This document shows positions 17,736 to 27,762 of a stretch of DNA of 64,000 bases, one piece after another. Location: positions 1 through 64,000 of the forward strand of contig NZ_FOLS01000041.1 in the NCBI RefSeq assembly GCF_900112375.1, read 5' to 3'. How positions within the stretch are numbered: the stretch's first letter is position 1; each line of letters opens with the position of its first letter. The position numbers and the translations under genes were made by a program. This DNA comes from Pseudomonas citronellolis. Its GTDB lineage: Bacteria > Pseudomonadota > Gammaproteobacteria > Pseudomonadales > Pseudomonadaceae. The notes under the pieces are model-generated. The model had not been told where the DNA came from. It saw only the letters and a list, made by a program, of their open reading frames with translations, and ran no database searches.

Positions 17736-20456
17736 CTACGACCACCCATACCGCCGCGCGAACCACCCCTTCACCGCCTGGGTCAGCCCCATGTAGCCCA
17801 GCAGGATCGCCACCAGCCACGGCCAGTAGCCCGGCGGCAGCGGCTGCATGTGGAAGTAGCGCGCCAGCGGTCCCATGGGCAGGAAGATCGCCAGCGCGCC
17901 GATGCCCGCGGTCATCGCCAGCAGCGGCCAGGAGGCGCGGCTCTGCAGGAAGGGGATGCGCCGGGTGCGGATCATGTGCACCACCAGCAGCTGCGAGAGC
18001 AGCCCCTCGACGAACCAGCCGGACTGGAACAGCGTCTGGTGGGCCGGGGCGTTGGCGCCGAATACGTGCCACAGCACCAGGAAGGTGGTGATGTCGAAGA
18101 TCGAACTCAGCGGCCCGAAGAACACCATGAAGCGCCCCAGGCCGTCGGGGTTCCATTGCTGCGGGCGGCTCAGCTGTTCGGCGTCCACGCCGTCGAAGGG
18201 GATGGCGATCTGCGAGATGTCGTACAGCAGGTTCTGCACCAGCAGCTGCATCGGCAGCATCGGCAGGAACGGGATGAAGGCGCTGGCCACCAGCACGCTG
18301 AACACGTTGCCGAAGTTGGAGCTGGCGGTCATGCGGATGTACTTGAGCATGTTGGCGAAGGTGCGCCGCCCTTCCACCACGCCCTCCTCCAGCACCATCA
18401 GGCTCTTTTCCAGGAGGATCAGGTCGGCCGCTTCCTTGGCGATGTCCACCGCCGAGTCCACCGAGATGCCGATGTCCGCGCTGCGCAGCGCCGGGGCGTC
18501 GTTGATGCCGTCGCCGAGGAAGCCCACCACGTGGCCGCGCTCGCGCAGCACGCGGACCAGGCGTTCCTTGTGCGTCGGCGTCAGCTTGGCGAACAGCGTG
18601 GTGCGCTCGGCCAGTGCGCCCAGCTCGGCGTCGGCGATGTCGTCCAGCTGCGGGCCCAGCAGCACGCCATCGACCTGCAGGCCGACGTCGCGGCAGACCT
18701 TCAGCGTCACCCGCTCGTTGTCGCCGGTCAGCACCTTCACCGCCACGCCGTTGGCGGCCAGGGCGCGCAGGGCCGGGGCGGTGGTTTCCTTGGGCGGGTC
18801 GAGGAAGGCGATGTAGCCGTCCAGGCACAGCCCCTGCTCGTCGGCCAGGCCGTAGGTGTCGCGGTTGGTCGGCAGCTCGCGGGTGGCCACCGCGACCACC
18901 CGCAGGCCGTCCTGGTTGAGCGCTTCGGCCACCGCGCGGATGCACGCCAGGCGTTCGCCGGTCAGCGGTTCGACACGCTCTTGCTCGCGCACCGAGGCGC
19001 ACACCGCCAGCACTTCCTCCAGGGCGCCCTTGCAGATCAGCAGGTGGTGGTCGTCGCGCTCGCTGACCACCACCGACATGCGCCGGCGGGCGAAGTCGAA
19101 GGGGATTTCGTCGACCTTGCGGTAGCGGCTGTCCACCCGCAGCGCCTGGCGCAGCTCCACGTGTTCGAGCACGGCCACGTCCAGCAGGTTCTTAAGCCCG
19201 GTCTGGTAGTGGCTGTTGAGGAAGGCCAGCTGCAGCACCCGGTCCTCCACCTCGCCGAAGGCGTCGGTGTGGCGTTCCAGGACGATGCGGTCCTGGGTCA
19301 GGGTGCCGGTCTTGTCGGTGCAGAGGATGTCCATGGCGCCGAAGTTCTGGATGGCGTCCAGGCGCTTGACGATGACCTTGCGCCGGCTCAGCGCCACCGC
19401 GCCCTTGGCCAGGGTCGAGGTGACGATCATCGGCAGCATTTCCGGGGTCAGGCCCACGGCGATGGACAGCGCGAACAGCGCCGCCTGCAGCCAGTCGCCC
19501 TTGGTGAAGCCGTTGAGCAGCAGGACGATGGGCGCCATCACCAGCATGAAGCGGATCAGCAGCCAGCTGACCTTGTTGACCCCGGCCTGGAAGGCGGTGG
19601 GCGTGTGGTCGCTGGCGATCACCCGTTCGGCCAGGGAGCCGAAGTAGGTCTGCGCGCCGGTGCCGACCACCACCGCGCGGGCCGAGCCGCTGACCACGGT
19701 GGTGCCCATGAAGCACAGGCTGTCGCGCTCCAGCGGGTTGCCCTGGCGGGCGTCGCGGACCTGGGCGAACTTCTCCACCGGCAGCGACTCGCCGGTGAGC
19801 GCCGCCTGGCTGACGAACAGGTCCTTGGCGCTGAACAGGCGCACGTCCGCCGGCACCATGTCGCCGGCCGACAGCCACAGCACCTCGCCGGGCACCAGTT
19901 GGCGGATCGGCACCTCCAGGCGCTGCGCCGCGCCCTGCCCGCCCTCGGGGTAGCGGAACACGGTGGCGGTGTTGCTGACCATGGCCTTGAGCTGTTCGGC
20001 GGCGTCGTTGGAGCGTTTCTCCTGGACGAAGCGCAGCAGCGTGGAAATGCCCACCATGGCGCCGATCACCACCGCCGCCTCGCTGTCGCCGGTGAACATG
20101 GAGACCAGCGCCAGCACGCTCAGCAGCAGGTTGAAGGGGTTGCAGTAGCACAGCCACAGGTGCCGCCACCAGGGCATCGGGCGCTCCTGGTCGACCTCGT
20201 TGAGCCCGACGCTGTCGCGCCGCTCGGCGGCCTCGGCCTCGCTGAGGCCCTCGCGGCGGCTGCCCAGGCGCTCGAACAGCGCCTGCGGCTCCAGCACCGA
20301 CCATTCCAGCATGCCCTGGGCCAGCTGCGCCGGCGCCTGGCGCCCGGCCGCCGAGCCACGCAGCAGGTCGAGCAGCACCAGCCGGCGCAGCTGCCGGGCG
20401 GGCAGGCCCTTGTTGAGGAACTCCAGCAGGTGGGTCCTGATCTGTTCGAAACGCAT
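17736..20456 (-). CDS. mgtA: Magnesium-translocating P-type ATPase
   Basis: This 906-residue protein is the usual length for MgtA. It has the phosphorylation motif DKTGTLT, TGES in the actuator domain, KGA in the nucleotide-binding domain, and VGFLGDGINDAPAL in the hinge. Hydrophobic segments flank these, with GLTPEMLPMIV as transmembrane segment 4. It imports Mg2+ down its gradient using ATP and sits in the inner membrane. The start at 20456 is chosen because GGAG lies upstream and because the 31-residue upstream extension is rich in Gly and Ser and unlike the family. MgtA genes are generally induced by low Mg2+; no leader peptide or PhoP box could be recognised in the repeat-containing upstream gap. 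Confidence 0.95.
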   Translation of the reverse strand: MRFEQIRTHLLEFLNKGLPARQLRRLVLLDLLRGSAAGRQAPAQLAQGMLEWSVLEPQALFERLGSRREGLSEAEAAERRDSVGLNEVDQERPMPWWRHLWLCYCNPFNLLLSVLALVSMFTGDSEAAVVIGAMVGISTLLRFVQEKRSNDAAEQLKAMVSNTATVFRYPEGGQGAAQRLEVPIRQLVPGEVLWLSAGDMVPADVRLFSAKDLFVSQAALTGESLPVEKFAQVRDARQGNPLERDSLCFMGTTVVSGSARAVVVGTGAQTYFGSLAERVIASDHTPTAFQAGVNKVSWLLIRFMLVMAPIVLLLNGFTKGDWLQAALFALSIAVGLTPEMLPMIVTSTLAKGAVALSRRKVIVKRLDAIQNFGAMDILCTDKTGTLTQDRIVLERHTDAFGEVEDRVLQLAFLNSHYQTGLKNLLDVAVLEHVELRQALRVDSRYRKVDEIPFDFARRRMSVVVSERDDHHLLICKGALEEVLAVCASVREQERVEPLTGERLACIRAVAEALNQDGLRVVAVATRELPTNRDTYGLADEQGLCLDGYIAFLDPPKETTAPALRALAANGVAVKVLTGDNERVTLKVCRDVGLQVDGVLLGPQLDDIADAELGALAERTTLFAKLTPTHKERLVRVLRERGHVVGFLGDGINDAPALRSADIGISVDSAVDIAKEAADLILLEKSLMVLEEGVVEGRRTFANMLKYIRMTASSNFGNVFSVLVASAFIPFLPMLPMQLLVQNLLYDISQIAIPFDGVDAEQLSRPQQWNPDGLGRFMVFFGPLSSIFDITTFLVLWHVFGANAPAHQTLFQSGWFVEGLLSQLLVVHMIRTRRIPFLQSRASWPLLAMTAGIGALAIFLPMGPLARYFHMQPLPPGYWPWLVAILLGYMGLTQAVKGWFARRYGWS

Positions 20457-20536
20457 GACGACTCCCCGATCACTGCCGCCCTGACCAGCGGCAGCGGGAG
20501 TCTGCAAGGGGTTCCTTAAGACGCCATGAAGACGGG

Positions 20537-20677
20537 AGAGCCTGCTCACGATCTGCTGCGCGTCGGCATAACTGCGTTGAAAGCAGGCGAGTGATGCTCA
20601 TTTAGCGGACTAAACTGCGCCCCCTCGCCTGCTTTCGCCTTGTTCTGCTCTAGCTCGCGAGATCGTGAACAGGCTCT
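20537..20677. repeat. Long nested palindrome (141 bp) between tamB and mgtA
   Basis: The outer arms AGAGCCTGCTCACGATCT (20537-20554) and 20660-20677 are complementary with one mismatch in 18. The inner arms AAGCAGGCGAG (20581-20591) and CTCGCCTGCTT (20624-20634) match perfectly. The centre GCTCATTTAGCGGACTAAAC is shared, inverted, with the element at 48874-48933. The right arm abuts the tamB stop codon and may act as its transcript end. Confidence 0.8.
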
Positions 20678-23600
20678 TTAAAAGTCGCGCTTGTAGAAGA
20701 TGTCCAAAGAGCTGGCCAAACCGCTGGCGGCCTCCAGGTAGACCTTCTTGCTCAGCAGGTAGCGCAGGGCGATGGTGTTGGCCGGCTCGAACACGCCCAC
20801 GCCGTAGCGCAGGCTCAGGCGCTCGGAGAGCTGGCCGCTGGCGACCACGCTGGTGCTGGTGCCGGTGCCCTCGGTGCCCAGCTCGAAGTCCTTGATGCCC
20901 AACTGCTTGGCCACCTCGCCGGTGATCGGTGCGCTGCCGGCCAGGCCCAGGGCCAGGGCGGCCTCGCCGAGCATGTTGCTGTCCTCGCCGGTGGACAGCG
21001 GACGGCCCATGACCAGGTAGGACAGCGCCTGCTCCTGGCTCATCGCCGGCTCCGAGAATACCTCGCTGCGTGGCTGCTCGGCGTTGCCGGTCAGGCGCAG
21101 GCCGGCGATCACGTCGTCGACCTTGCGGATCGCCTCGATGTCCAGGTACGGCTGGTCGATGGGGCCGGCGAACAGCAGGCGCGCGCGGCGGATGCTGAGT
21201 TTCTGCCCGTAGGCCCGGTAGCGGCCCTTGTTCAGGCTCAGTTCGCCGCGGGTGTCCATGTCGTCGCCGATGTGCACCTGGCCGGCCAGCTCGGCGCTCA
21301 GGCCGAAGCCGCTGAAGGTCAGCTTGTCCTGGCCGACCAGCACGTCCACGTCCATGGCCAGGTGCGGGCCGCCCTGCTCCTTGGGCGGCGCGCCGACGAT
21401 CAGGGTGTCGTCGGAGAGCTTCACCGTCGAGGGCGGCAGCTGGCGGATGACGATGGCCCCGCGCGGCACCTGCACCTTGCCGGAAACGCTGAGCTTCTGG
21501 TCGGCCATGCGCAGCGCCAGGTCCGGGGTGACCTCGAGGTTGGCGTAGGGCTCGACGCTCACCGGCAGGTCCGTGCCGCGCACCGCCAGGTCCATGTCCA
21601 GGCCCTGGCTCCAGGCCAGGTAGCCGCCCAGGCTGCCGTTGCCCTTGTCGCCGCCGCTCCAGGTGCCGCTGAGGTCGACGCGCTCGCCGGCGATGCGCGC
21701 CAGCACCTGCAGGTTGGCCAGGCGCGTCGGCAGGTCGCCGCCGGACAGCTCGCCGCCGGAGAGCCGCAGCTCGCCGTCCAGGCGCGGCTGCATGAGGCCG
21801 CCGGAAATGCGCCCGTTGCCGTCCAGGCGGCCCTTGAGCGTCTCGACCATGGGCACGAAGGGCCGCGCCACCGCCAGGTCCAGCCCGGCGAGGGTGAAGC
21901 TGCCGCTCAGCGGCTTGTTCTTCGGCCGCGGGTCGAGCACCGCCTGGGCGTCCAGGGTGCCGAGCTTGTTGCCGTGGAACTGCAGGCTGCTGTCGATGCG
22001 GGAGGGCGTCAGGCGGCTTTCCAGGCGCAGGCTCTGGTAGGGGAAGTCGAGCCACTGGTCCTGTTCTTTCAGGCGCAGGGTGCCGGCGCCGGCGTCCAGC
22101 AGGATGTTGCCGTTGGGGCCGCGGGCCGGCAGGTCGAGCTTGACGTCGCCGTTGAGCTTGCCCTGCCAGGCGAAGTCCTCGGGCAGCCAGCGCGCCAGGC
22201 TGTCCAGCGGGAAGTCGCGCAGTTGCCAGCGCAGCTGCGGCTCCGGCAGCAGGCGCTGTTCGCCGCCGCAGAGGCTGGCCGGGCCGGAGGCCCAGCAGTG
22301 CGCACCCAGGTTCAGGCGGCCGTCGGCCAGGCGCTCCAGGCGCGCCGGCTGCTGCAGACGCCAGTCCTGGCCGCCGCTGTGGATTTCGCCCTTGGCCAGG
22401 CGGCCGCGCCAGTCGCGGCCGTTCCAGCTGCCGTCGAAGCCCAGCGCCAGCACCAGCGGGCGCCCCTGCAGGGACAGGTCGAGCTGCTGGCGTTGCAGGT
22501 CGCCCTGGCCGCTGGCCTTGAACTGGCCCAGGCGCGTGTCGCCGGCGCGCACGCCGTCGGCCAGCAGCTCCAGGCGGCCGCGCTGGGCGGCGTCGAGGCG
22601 GGCGCTGAGGTCGAGGCTGCGCACGCCGTTGTCCTGGAAGGCCAGGCGCTGGCCCTTGAGGCTCAGCTCGCCCTGGGGCGCCTTGAGGCTGCCGGCCAGG
22701 TCGAGGCGGCCGTTCAGCTGGCCCTGCAATTGCGGCCAGAGCTGGCCCAGGCGCGCCAGGGCGATGTCCAGGCGCCCGGCCAGGCGCTGGTCGAGGCTGG
22801 CCTGGCCGCTGATGCGGTTGTCGCCCAGGCGCAGTTCCAGGCCGTCGACCTTCCAGTTCTGGCCCTGGCCGTTGGCGGCGGTCTTGAAGACCGCCGGCTG
22901 GCCGCGCAGGCGCCCTTGCAGGTCGAGGTTGGCCTGCACGGCGAGCACACCGTTCTTGAAACTGCCCTGGCTGCTCAGCGGCCCGCCGAGCTTGCCCGGC
23001 AGTTCGGCGACCCAGTAGGCCGGGTCGAAGTCGCTCAGCTTCAGTTGCGCATCCCAGGCCAGGGTGTCGGCAAACTTCAGGCCCAGGCTGCCCTCGGCCT
23101 TGCCCTGCCCGGCGACCAGTTGCAGCGACGGCAGGTGCACCTCGGCGAGGTTGCCGGACACCGGGCTGCTGAGCTGGAAGGCGCCGGCCGGGCCGCTGAG
23201 TTCGGCGGCGAAGTTGCCCAGGTAGGCCTCGTCGCGGTATTGCAGGTCGGCTTGCAGGCGGTGCATGGAGACCGGCGGCGGCTCCATGGGGTACAGGCGC
23301 AGCCAGGGGAAGTCCAGCCAGTCCAGCTTGGCGTCGGCGGCGAAGCCCTCCTGCCAGTCGAGGCGGCCGCTCAGGCCCAGGCGCTGTTCCGGCGCGGCGA
23401 TGAGGTTCAACGCGGCGATGTCCGCACCCTTGGCGTCAACACGCCCCTGCAAGGCCAGGGCGACGTCGCCGCCCTCCCCCGGTAGCACGGCCGAACCGTT
23501 GATGCGGTAGCCGGCGGCCAGGTCGCCCGCCGCTTGCAGCTGCACCTTGTTCAGCACCAGGGTGTCGGGCAGGTCGGCCGCGCCGCGGAAGCCGTCGGCG

Positions 23601-24343
23601 CTGATCTTCGCGCTGGCCGGCAGGTTCTCCGCCAGGGGTTGCAGGTCGCCGCTCAGGTGGCCTTGCAGGTAGCCGCTGCTGTCGGCTTCCAGCAGCAGGT
23701 GGCCGAGCAGTTCGCCCTTGGCCTGCAGCTTCAATGCCCAGGGCTGCTCGCCGGGCGCCGGCAGGCGCAGGCTGCCCTGGGCCTGCAACGGCCAGTTGCC
23801 CTGCGGGGTGAGCAGGCCGCTCAGGTCTACGGCCAAGTCACCGCGGGCGGCCTTGAGCACGTCGATGTGCAGGCCGTCGGCTTCCCAGTGGGCGCTGGCC
23901 TGGACGTTGCTGACCTGTTCGTTGCCATCGAGCAGGAAGCTGCCCAGGCGCACCTCGCCCAGGCGCACAGCCAGCGGCAGTTTCAACGCCGGCAGCTGGA
24001 TCGGCCCCTCGCTGGGTTCCGCTGGCCCCGGCGCCAGGCGCAGCTGCACGCGCTCGACGATCAGGCGGTCGATGCACAGCGCGCCTTGCAGCAGGCAGGC
24101 GGGCGACCAGGCGAACTGCGGCCGCTCGACCTCCAGCTCGGTGGCGCCGTCGCTCCAGGCCAGGCGCTCGGCCTGCCAGGCGCCGCCCAGCCGGCCGGCA
24201 TAGCCCTGCACCTGCAGGCCCGGCACCAGGCCCAGGGCCCAGCGGCTGCCGGCCTCGCTGCCGAGGATGGCGGCCAGCGCCACGGCCAGCAGCAGGATCA
24301 GGCCGAGCAGCGCGGCCACCAGGTATTTCAGCAGGCGCTTCAC
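20678..24343 (-). CDS. tamB: Translocation and assembly module inner-membrane subunit TamB
   Basis: This protein of 1221 residues starts at GTG 24343. An N-terminal signal anchor (about residues 6-28, LVAALLGLILLLAVALAAIL) is followed by a very long beta-rich, AsmA/DUF490-like groove. The C-terminal DUF490 domain includes GELSLNKGRYRAYGQKL, the last strands YLVMGRP, and a terminal FYKRDF that resembles an outer-membrane strand signature. TamB spans the periplasm and with TamA helps insert autotransporters and other outer-membrane proteins or move lipid. Its GTG start overlaps the tamA stop by four bases, showing translational coupling. Confidence 0.95.
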   Translation of the reverse strand: MKRLLKYLVAALLGLILLLAVALAAILGSEAGSRWALGLVPGLQVQGYAGRLGGAWQAERLAWSDGATELEVERPQFAWSPACLLQGALCIDRLIVERVQLRLAPGPAEPSEGPIQLPALKLPLAVRLGEVRLGSFLLDGNEQVSNVQASAHWEADGLHIDVLKAARGDLAVDLSGLLTPQGNWPLQAQGSLRLPAPGEQPWALKLQAKGELLGHLLLEADSSGYLQGHLSGDLQPLAENLPASAKISADGFRGAADLPDTLVLNKVQLQAAGDLAAGYRINGSAVLPGEGGDVALALQGRVDAKGADIAALNLIAAPEQRLGLSGRLDWQEGFAADAKLDWLDFPWLRLYPMEPPPVSMHRLQADLQYRDEAYLGNFAAELSGPAGAFQLSSPVSGNLAEVHLPSLQLVAGQGKAEGSLGLKFADTLAWDAQLKLSDFDPAYWVAELPGKLGGPLSSQGSFKNGVLAVQANLDLQGRLRGQPAVFKTAANGQGQNWKVDGLELRLGDNRISGQASLDQRLAGRLDIALARLGQLWPQLQGQLNGRLDLAGSLKAPQGELSLKGQRLAFQDNGVRSLDLSARLDAAQRGRLELLADGVRAGDTRLGQFKASGQGDLQRQQLDLSLQGRPLVLALGFDGSWNGRDWRGRLAKGEIHSGGQDWRLQQPARLERLADGRLNLGAHCWASGPASLCGGEQRLLPEPQLRWQLRDFPLDSLARWLPEDFAWQGKLNGDVKLDLPARGPNGNILLDAGAGTLRLKEQDQWLDFPYQSLRLESRLTPSRIDSSLQFHGNKLGTLDAQAVLDPRPKNKPLSGSFTLAGLDLAVARPFVPMVETLKGRLDGNGRISGGLMQPRLDGELRLSGGELSGGDLPTRLANLQVLARIAGERVDLSGTWSGGDKGNGSLGGYLAWSQGLDMDLAVRGTDLPVSVEPYANLEVTPDLALRMADQKLSVSGKVQVPRGAIVIRQLPPSTVKLSDDTLIVGAPPKEQGGPHLAMDVDVLVGQDKLTFSGFGLSAELAGQVHIGDDMDTRGELSLNKGRYRAYGQKLSIRRARLLFAGPIDQPYLDIEAIRKVDDVIAGLRLTGNAEQPRSEVFSEPAMSQEQALSYLVMGRPLSTGEDSNMLGEAALALGLAGSAPITGEVAKQLGIKDFELGTEGTGTSTSVVASGQLSERLSLRYGVGVFEPANTIALRYLLSKKVYLEAASGLASSLDIFYKRDF

Positions 24344-26070
24344 AGCTCGGGCCCCATGGAGAAGTGGATGCGCCAGCCACCGCCCTCGTCCAGGCCATCG
24401 GCCAGGTCCAGGCGCAGCGGCCCCACCGGCGACACCCAGCGGATGCCGAAGCCGACGCCGGTCTTGATCGAGGGGAAGTCCAGCGAGTTGAAGGAGTTGC
24501 CCTGGTCGATGAAGGTCGCCAGGCGCCATTTTTCGGCCAGCGGGTACTGGTATTCTACGCTGCCGGCGACCATGTAGCGCCCGCCGATGCGGTCGCCCTG
24601 GGAGTTCTTCGGCGACAGCGTCTGGTAGTCGTAGCCGCGCACGCTCTGGTCGCCGCCGGCGAAGAAGCGCAGCGACGGCGGGATGCTCGAATAGTCGTTG
24701 GTGGCGATGAAGCCGACCTGGGCGCGGCCGAGCAGGCGGTGGCCGCCGGCGAAGGTGGTCAGGCCCTTGGCCATGGCGCTGACGTGGGCCAGGTCGGCGT
24801 CGGCCAGCAGGCCCTCCTTGGCCACCTTGGTCTCCAGTTGCAGGCGGTAGCCCTGGTGGGGGTCGACCTTGTTGTCGGCGTGCAGGATGGAATAGCCGAA
24901 GCCGGGCATGAGGAAGCTGCTGTTGCCCGAGTCGTCGCCCAACAGGTATTCCTCGTGCAGCCAGCCCAGGGAGAACGAGCGCTGCCAGCCGCTGGGCAGC
25001 TTGCGCAGCCATTCGCCGCCGAGGGTGAACTGCTTGCTCTCGGTGTCCACCAGGTCTTCGTTCTGGTAGCCGGTGGTGAAGCGCAGCTTGTCGGTCAGCG
25101 GCGGGTCCAGCGGCACCTCGTACCAGGCGCCGACGTTCTGCCGCGGCCCGGAGACTTCGGCCTCGGTGCCCAGGCTGTGGCCCTGGGGGTTGACCCAGTG
25201 GCGCGTCCAGCTGAACTTGGCGCGCGGCCCCACGTCGGTGGAGAAGCCCAGGCCGACGCCGAGCGAGCGCGGCTTGCGCGCGGTGAGGTGGACCGCCACC
25301 GGGATGCTCGCGCCCTTGGCCTGCAGCGGCGAGGCGTCGACGCGCACGCCGTCGAAGTAGCCGCTGGACTGCAGGGCCTGGTTGAGGTCGGCGATGAGTT
25401 CGGAGTCGTAGGCCTCGCCCTGCCGGAAGGGCACCATGCGCCGCAGCAGTTCCTCGTCGAAGGGGTAGTCGCCGCTGAAGCTGACCGCGCCGAGGGCGAA
25501 GCGCGGGCCGCTGGCGTAGACCAGCTCGATGTCGGCCACCCCGGCCTCGGGGTCGACGCGCAGTTGCTGGCGGGTGAACTGGCCGCGGAAGAAGCCGAAG
25601 CGCGAGGCCTGGTTCTGGATCAGCCGCTTGGCGTCCTCGTAGGTGCCGTGGTTGAGCTGCGCGCCGGGCTTCAAAGTATCGCCGCCGGGCACTCGGAAGC
25701 TCTTCAGCTTAGCCGCCGGCCCCTCAATGCGGATGTCGACCGTGCGCAGCTTCACCGGCTCGCCGGGCGAGACGTCGATGCGCAGGCGCGGGTTCTTGGC
25801 GTCGCCACGCACCCGCGCGCGGATGCGCGCCTGGTAGTAGCCCAGCGCCTGGGCGGCCTGCACGGCCTGCTGCTGGACCGTGCGACGCAGGCGTCGCAGG
25901 GCGGTTTCGTCGCGCCCCTCGACGCTGCCCACGTAGGCCTCGATATTGGCCTTGAGCGCCGAGCTGGCGGGGTCGATACGTACATCGAGCTGGCTTTCCG
26001 CTGCCACAGCCGCGCCGATCCAGCACAGCAGGCCCATCAGCGCTAGCCGAATCGTTCCTTGGAGTCTCAT
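24340..26070 (-). CDS. tamA: Translocation and assembly module outer-membrane subunit TamA
   Basis: This 576-residue protein has a signal peptide of about 23 residues, three POTRA domains (about 25-260) and a C-terminal 16-strand Omp85 barrel, with RFFAGGDQSVRGYDY as the conserved lid-lock type motif and a final FSMGPEL strand. The start at 26070 gives the expected signal peptide; the upstream ribosome binding site is weak. It pairs with TamB downstream. Confidence 0.95.
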   Translation of the reverse strand: MRLQGTIRLALMGLLCWIGAAVAAESQLDVRIDPASSALKANIEAYVGSVEGRDETALRRLRRTVQQQAVQAAQALGYYQARIRARVRGDAKNPRLRIDVSPGEPVKLRTVDIRIEGPAAKLKSFRVPGGDTLKPGAQLNHGTYEDAKRLIQNQASRFGFFRGQFTRQQLRVDPEAGVADIELVYASGPRFALGAVSFSGDYPFDEELLRRMVPFRQGEAYDSELIADLNQALQSSGYFDGVRVDASPLQAKGASIPVAVHLTARKPRSLGVGLGFSTDVGPRAKFSWTRHWVNPQGHSLGTEAEVSGPRQNVGAWYEVPLDPPLTDKLRFTTGYQNEDLVDTESKQFTLGGEWLRKLPSGWQRSFSLGWLHEEYLLGDDSGNSSFLMPGFGYSILHADNKVDPHQGYRLQLETKVAKEGLLADADLAHVSAMAKGLTTFAGGHRLLGRAQVGFIATNDYSSIPPSLRFFAGGDQSVRGYDYQTLSPKNSQGDRIGGRYMVAGSVEYQYPLAEKWRLATFIDQGNSFNSLDFPSIKTGVGFGIRWVSPVGPLRLDLADGLDEGGGWRIHFSMGPEL

Positions 26071-26108
26071 GGCGCGAGATGCTAGCACGATGGCCGTGAC
26101 AATCCAGC

Positions 26109-26130
26109 GCCGCGGCCCCTGCGCCGCGGC
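26109..26130. terminator. Hairpin between GNAT and tamA genes
   Basis: GCCGCGGC (26109-26116) is repeated as its own complement at 26123-26130 across six bases. It lies in the 82-bp gap between two leftward genes. There is no U-tract on the minus strand, so it would be an inefficient terminator or a processing hairpin. Confidence 0.4.
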
Positions 26131-26152
26131 TTTGCGCAATGGCGAGGGGCTA

Positions 26153-26800
26153 TCAGCCCTCGCGGGCCAGGCGCGCTTCCGGCTGCGGATTGGGGTGGAA
26201 CAGCACGTGTTCGCGCAGCGGCCCCAGCGCCACTTCGCCCACCTCCTCGTAGCCGTGGCGGCGGTAGAAATCCAGGTAGCGGGCGTTGCCGGTGTCCAGC
26301 ACCAGGCCCTGGGAATCCACGTCGTCGACGCACCAGGCATGCAGGGCGTCGAGCAGTTGTTCGCCGAGGTGGCGGCCCTGGAATTCCGGGTGCACGCCCA
26401 GCAGCGGCAGCACGTGGTAGGGCCCCGGCGGCAGGCAGCCGAGCACGGCCTCGTGGTAGGCCAGGTAGCGCCGCGTGCAGCGGAAGCCGGTGGTGAGCAG
26501 CATGCGCATGCGCCAGGCCCAGCTGTCGGTGATGTCCAGGCGGCGTTGCGGCGGGGCGATCAGCGCCACCGCCACCAGGCGCTCGTCGATCACCAGGCCG
26601 AGCACCGGCAGGTCCTCGGACAGATGCCGGTTGGTCAGCTCGCGCACGGTGGCGCGCACCCGCTGGTCGAAGCCGGGGCGGTCGCTTTCGAACAGGTAGG
26701 CGAAGGTCGGCTCGTGGCGGTAGGCGTGGTAGAGCAGCGAGCGGATTTCCCGGGCGTAGGAATCGCCCAGCAGGCGGACTTCGGCGAGCGTCTCAGGCAT
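26153..26800 (-). CDS. GNAT-family acetyltransferase
   Basis: This 215-residue protein carries the GNAT core motif A as [20 protein letters not shown] (acetyl-CoA pyrophosphate loop Q-x-x-G) and motif [21 protein letters not shown]. The N-terminal part is helical and Arg-rich. It presumably acetylates a small molecule or protein; the substrate is unknown. It precedes tamA on the same strand by 82 bp and diverges from xthA across 149 bp. Confidence 0.9.
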   Translation of the reverse strand: MPETLAEVRLLGDSYAREIRSLLYHAYRHEPTFAYLFESDRPGFDQRVRATVRELTNRHLSEDLPVLGLVIDERLVAVALIAPPQRRLDITDSWAWRMRMLLTTGFRCTRRYLAYHEAVLGCLPPGPYHVLPLLGVHPEFQGRHLGEQLLDALHAWCVDDVDSQGLVLDTGNARYLDFYRRHGYEEVGEVALGPLREHVLFHPNPQPEARLAREG

Positions 26801-26949
26801 GCGGACACCTCTTGTTATCGTGTTTGGGCCCAGAGCCGAACCCTAGCAGCGCCGCGCCCGCACCGCCAGCGAACGCAGCCGGGCCGTCGCGGCATTTGCC
26901 GCTGCCGGCGCCAGCGGCTAGCATCGTCACTTTGCCCAGGACGCTGCGG

Positions 26950-27762
26950 ATGAAAATCGTCTCTTTCAATATCAATGGCTTGCGTGCCCGCCCCGCCCAA
27001 CTCAAGGCGATCGTCGAGACGCACCAGCCCGACGTCATCGGCCTGCAGGAAACCAAGGTCGCCGACGACCAGTTCCCCCGCGAAGAGATCGAGGCCCTGG
27101 GCTACCAGGTGCACTTCCACGGCCAGAAGGGCCACTACGGCGTGGCCCTGCTCTCGCGCCAGGCGCCGCTGGAAATCCGCTACGGCTTCCCCAACGACGG
27201 CGAGGATGCCCAGCGCCGCTTCATCTGGGGCACCTTCGCCGACGCCGACGGCCAGCCGATCACCGTGATGAACGGCTACTTCCCCCAGGGCGAAAGCCGC
27301 GAGCACCCGGTGAAGTTCCCCGCCAAGCAGCGCTTCTACGCCGACCTGCAGCAGTTGCTGGAGAACCAGTTCAAGCCCGAGCAGCGCCTGGTGATCATGG
27401 GCGACATCAACATCTCGCCGGAAGACTGCGACATCGGCATCGGCGAGGAGAACCGCAAGCGCTGGCTGCGCACCGGCAAGTGCAGCTTCCTCCCCGAGGA
27501 GCGCGAGTGGCTGGGCAAGCTCAAGGCCTGGGGCCTGGTGGACAGCTTCCGCCAGCTGCACCCGCAGGTGGACGACCGCTTCAGCTGGTTCGACTACCGT
27601 AGCCGCGGCTTCGAGGACGAGCCCAAGCGCGGCCTGCGCATCGACGTCATCCTCGCCTCCGAGGCGCTGCGCCCGCGCCTGGCCGATGCCGGCATCGACT
27701 ACCAGATCCGCGGCATGGAAAAGCCCTCCGACCACGCGCCCATCTGGCTCAAGCTGAGCTGA
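26950..27762 (+). CDS. xthA: Exonuclease III
   Basis: This 270-residue protein matches XthA throughout: [25 protein letters not shown] with the metal-binding Glu, [44 protein letters not shown] and the catalytic SDHAPI near the end. It is a Mg2+-dependent AP endonuclease and 3'-to-5' double-strand exonuclease in base excision repair. The start at 26950 fits the family; longer upstream frames lack a ribosome binding site. The stop TGA touches the stop of the opposing kinase gene within TGATCA. Confidence 0.96.
   Translation: MKIVSFNINGLRARPAQLKAIVETHQPDVIGLQETKVADDQFPREEIEALGYQVHFHGQKGHYGVALLSRQAPLEIRYGFPNDGEDAQRRFIWGTFADADGQPITVMNGYFPQGESREHPVKFPAKQRFYADLQQLLENQFKPEQRLVIMGDINISPEDCDIGIGEENRKRWLRTGKCSFLPEEREWLGKLKAWGLVDSFRQLHPQVDDRFSWFDYRSRGFEDEPKRGLRIDVILASEALRPRLADAGIDYQIRGMEKPSDHAPIWLKLS

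Noticed and set aside
17616-20519. 967-residue plus-strand ORF antisense to mgtA
   Set aside because: It has no start signal and repetitive His/Gln/Ala composition typical of antisense frames over GC-rich genes.
20678-25012. 1444-residue version of TamB
   Set aside because: The first 223 residues overlap tamA in another frame; the true start is GTG 24343 with a normal signal anchor.
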